NCBI GenBank assembly: GCA_028280445.1
Contig: JANQLU010000088.1
Location: 1-62,763, forward strand
From: Pirellulaceae bacterium
GTDB taxonomy: Bacteria; Planctomycetota; Planctomycetia; Pirellulales; Pirellulaceae
Length of the DNA stretch: 62,763 nt
Direction: 5' to 3'
Part shown: in pieces, positions 60,825-62,763 of the stretch
Position numbering within the stretch: position 1 is the stretch's first letter
Layout: each line of letters begins with the position of its first letter
The notes under the pieces: model-generated
Seen by the model: only the letters and a program-made list of their open reading frames with translations
What the model was told of the DNA's origin: nothing
Database searches by the model: none
Position numbers and translations under genes: made by a program

Positions 60825-62615
60825 ATGCATACAAAATTGTTTTTGGTTCTCGTCGGGTTTTTCTTGGTGGTGTCTCCTCACGATGCTTTTAGCCAAGAGC
60901 GAACACCCAAGGAGTTCAAAGATTACGTCAACAAACGCCTTGGCGGGCGATTGAGCAAAGCACAACTGGAAGAAGTCACCAAGTTGATTGACAGTGATCA
61001 GGACGGCAAAATCTCGGAACAAGAGTTTGCCAAACGAATGCAAGTGATTCGAAAAGTTCTGGCCGCGAAAAAACCTGCGGCAAAAAAAGCTACGCAATCC
61101 GATCAAGAAAAAACCAAAAATAATGGGCAGAAAAACGACGAAAAAAAATCGACACACAAGGTAGTTTCGATTCCAGCCTTTGCCGACTCAAAAGATGCCA
61201 CAGTTTTATTGATTACGGGCGATGAACTAGCCAAGGCCTGGGTACCGTTTGCCAAATGGAAAACCGCCAATGGCAAGCTGACAAAAATTGTGACTGTCGG
61301 ACAAATTCAAAAGCAGTACAAAGCGGATTCGATTCAGGAAAAAATCCGACTTTGCGTTCGCCAACATATTGAGAAACACAAAACGCGATGGGTCATTCTT
61401 GGCGGTGACTGCCAACCCAACGACGGAGGAATCGTACCGGGCGGACACAAAACGGTTCACCGTCAAGAAAGAAAAGGAATACCAACTGACATCGTTTATT
61501 TGAGTCCGACAAATTGGGACGCAGACAAAGATGGAATTTTCGGCGAATTTCCAGACGACCGTGACGCGATCACTTACCCCGACGGTTCGGTTGGGCTGGG
61601 GCGAATTCCCGTTCGCACGGCAGCGGATGTCGCCGCTTTTACAGAGAAGGTTATCGCTTACGAGTCGCGCTACCCGACAAATAAATTCGCCACCAACATG
61701 ATTTACACGTGTACGGACAGCCCCGCCTATCCGAAAGTTCGCAAGAGCTGGGATGGTTACGTTTCGAAATCTTGGAAGGGAACCGTACAGCGATTTTTTT
61801 CACAGGAAACGCCTTGGGATAAAGACGATCAGCCCGGCAGTTATCCACTGAGCGCCGGAAATCTGGTCAAACTATTCAACCAAAAACAGACGGGCAAATT
61901 GCACATTCATGGCCACGGTCATTTGCCGGCCTGGGTTTTGGAAAAATCGAGGTTTACCGGCAGGCACATCAAGCAACTGAAGAACAACGGTGCCTATCCT
62001 TTGATAACAACCGTGTCTTGCAACACCGGAGAGTACGATTCCAAAAAAGACCCGTCCATTGTCGAGCAAATGTTGCGGATTCCCAACGCAGGCTCAGTCG
62101 CAGTGGTTGCGCCAGTTCGAACGGGTAAGCCGCATTTTGCAAAGCGTTCTGATTTTCGCTTGATGGTTTCCGAAGGAAAGCTCGACGGAACGACGCTGAC
62201 GATGACACGGTATTGGGTAAACGGGCTTGGCCACAACGCCAGCACGGGACACGCACTCATGAAAGCAAAGCATGAGATGGCGGCCGATGCCAAAAAATCG
62301 CATGCTTTTCATTTGTGCATTTGCGAACTCAATTTGCTGGGCGATCCAACATTGGATATGCGGGCCAAGCCGCCGGTGGTTCCCGAAGTTGAAATCGTTG
62401 CCAAAAGCGAAGACAAAAAACATTCGGTCACGGTAAATACAAATGCACCTGGATGTACCGTTTGTTGTTGGGAGCCAAACGGAGTTTATGAAGTCAAAAC
62501 GGCCGACAAAAACGGAACTGCCAAGTTTCGGTTTGGCGCCCAAGCCAAACAGCTGTCGGTGACGGTTTCAGGCTCGAGTGTGAATTCAAAAACTCAAAAA
62601 ATCTTGCTCAAGTGA
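60825..62615 (+). CDS. C25 (gingipain-like) cysteine peptidase with EF-hand
   Basis: A 596-residue exported protein. After a signal peptide (1-23) comes a canonical EF-hand loop (56-67: Asp56, Asp58, Asp60, Gly61, Ile63, Glu67), then a Lys/Ala-rich linker (72-118). The caspase-like C25 domain spans about 125-520, with His364 or a neighbour in HIHGHGH as catalytic histidine and Cys399 in VSCNTGEYD as nucleophile. A C-terminal Ig-like domain (about 520-596) resembles gingipain tails. The ATG at 60825 begins the signal peptide; ACGGAGC lies upstream. Calcium may regulate it; targets are unknown. Confidence 0.88.
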   Translation: MHTKLFLVLVGFFLVVSPHDAFSQERTPKEFKDYVNKRLGGRLSKAQLEEVTKLIDSDQDGKISEQEFAKRMQVIRKVLAAKKPAAKKATQSDQEKTKNNGQKNDEKKSTHKVVSIPAFADSKDATVLLITGDELAKAWVPFAKWKTANGKLTKIVTVGQIQKQYKADSIQEKIRLCVRQHIEKHKTRWVILGGDCQPNDGGIVPGGHKTVHRQERKGIPTDIVYLSPTNWDADKDGIFGEFPDDRDAITYPDGSVGLGRIPVRTAADVAAFTEKVIAYESRYPTNKFATNMIYTCTDSPAYPKVRKSWDGYVSKSWKGTVQRFFSQETPWDKDDQPGSYPLSAGNLVKLFNQKQTGKLHIHGHGHLPAWVLEKSRFTGRHIKQLKNNGAYPLITTVSCNTGEYDSKKDPSIVEQMLRIPNAGSVAVVAPVRTGKPHFAKRSDFRLMVSEGKLDGTTLTMTRYWVNGLGHNASTGHALMKAKHEMAADAKKSHAFHLCICELNLLGDPTLDMRAKPPVVPEVEIVAKSEDKKHSVTVNTNAPGCTVCCWEPNGVYEVKTADKNGTAKFRFGAQAKQLSVTVSGSSVNSKTQKILLK

Positions 62616-62619
62616 TTGG

Positions 62620-62751
62620 GTAGGCCGGTTCCCACCGGCCGGTTGTTAGATTGGCCGGTGGTCAAATCGCAAGCGCGAAGCGTGAGCGAGGGACCACACG
62701 ACGCTGATGTGCGGTGAAACATAGTCCCTCACTCACGTTTCGGGTTGCGAT
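62620..62751. repeat. REP-like B12 unit and palindrome C4 at the window end
   Basis: B12 (62620-62640) reads GTAGGCCGG in the sense of the C25 gene, four bases after its stop. Palindrome C4 (62666-62751) shares arms with C1 and C3, and its loop shares GATGTGCGGTGAAA with the C3 loop (as GCGGTGAAA-like sequence). The array continues toward the window edge. Confidence 0.8.
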
Positions 62752-62763
62752 TTTTGTTTAATG

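Overview
The window looks like a piece of a planctomycete chromosome, most likely from the Pirellulales. The evidence is the company the genes keep: a DUF1549/DUF1501 pair, a redoxin/cytochrome/copper-monooxygenase fusion protein, a Hanks-type Ser/Thr kinase with a TPR tail, a WD40 propeller protein, a gingipain-like C25 peptidase, a very large polytopic membrane protein, and many short palindromic repeats between genes. Base composition is close to even. No tRNA, rRNA, complete insertion sequence, prophage or CRISPR array was recognised. Assignment below phylum level is inference.

Layout. 1-7.6 kb: M42 aminopeptidase, S41 processing protease, a multi-pass membrane protein, then the DUF1549/DUF1501 pair. 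7.6-8.2 kb: a block of repeats. 8.2-12 kb: an FHA-GGDEF diguanylate cyclase almost touching a Ser/Thr kinase. 12-19.5 kb: housekeeping genes (YgfZ-like, cyclophilin lipoprotein, STAS protein, PepD, class I fructose-bisphosphatase, YdeI-like protein, FAD oxidoreductase). 19.6-24.5 kb: SelB, a PTS-EIIA/SLC4 anion transporter fusion and a small secreted protein. 24.6-28 kb: a compact plus-strand run of proC, a small unknown gene, an EfpL/YeiP-type EF-P and a uronate-isomerase-like protein. 28-33.2 kb: the redox/copper fusion protein facing a WD40 protein and its small membrane neighbour. 33.6-39.9 kb: a 2100-residue membrane protein. 39.9-45.9 kb: a minus-strand run guaA, ettA, a 47-residue lysine-rich protein, a thioredoxin-like protein and uup. 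46.1-47.4 kb: surE and mog. 47.4-51.3 kb: an accessory stretch with an FRG-domain protein, small orphan genes and over 1 kb of apparently non-coding DNA. 51.3-62.6 kb: parvulin lipoprotein, small lipoprotein, polytopic membrane protein, response regulator, M16 peptidase, PQQ-type propeller, intradiol-dioxygenase-like protein and C25 peptidase.

How the parts fit. Translation is a recurring theme: EfpL-type EF-P, EttA, Uup and SelB all act on special or stalled ribosomes. Envelope proteolysis and folding is another (S41, M16 and C25 peptidases, two peptidyl-prolyl isomerases). The FHA-GGDEF/kinase pair suggests phosphorylation-controlled c-di-GMP signalling. The features that stand out most are the EIIA-SLC4 fusion, which retains its phosphorylatable histidine; the REP-like palindromes that sit at, or even supply, gene stop codons in a fixed orientation; and the mobile-looking palindromes whose ends covary between copies.
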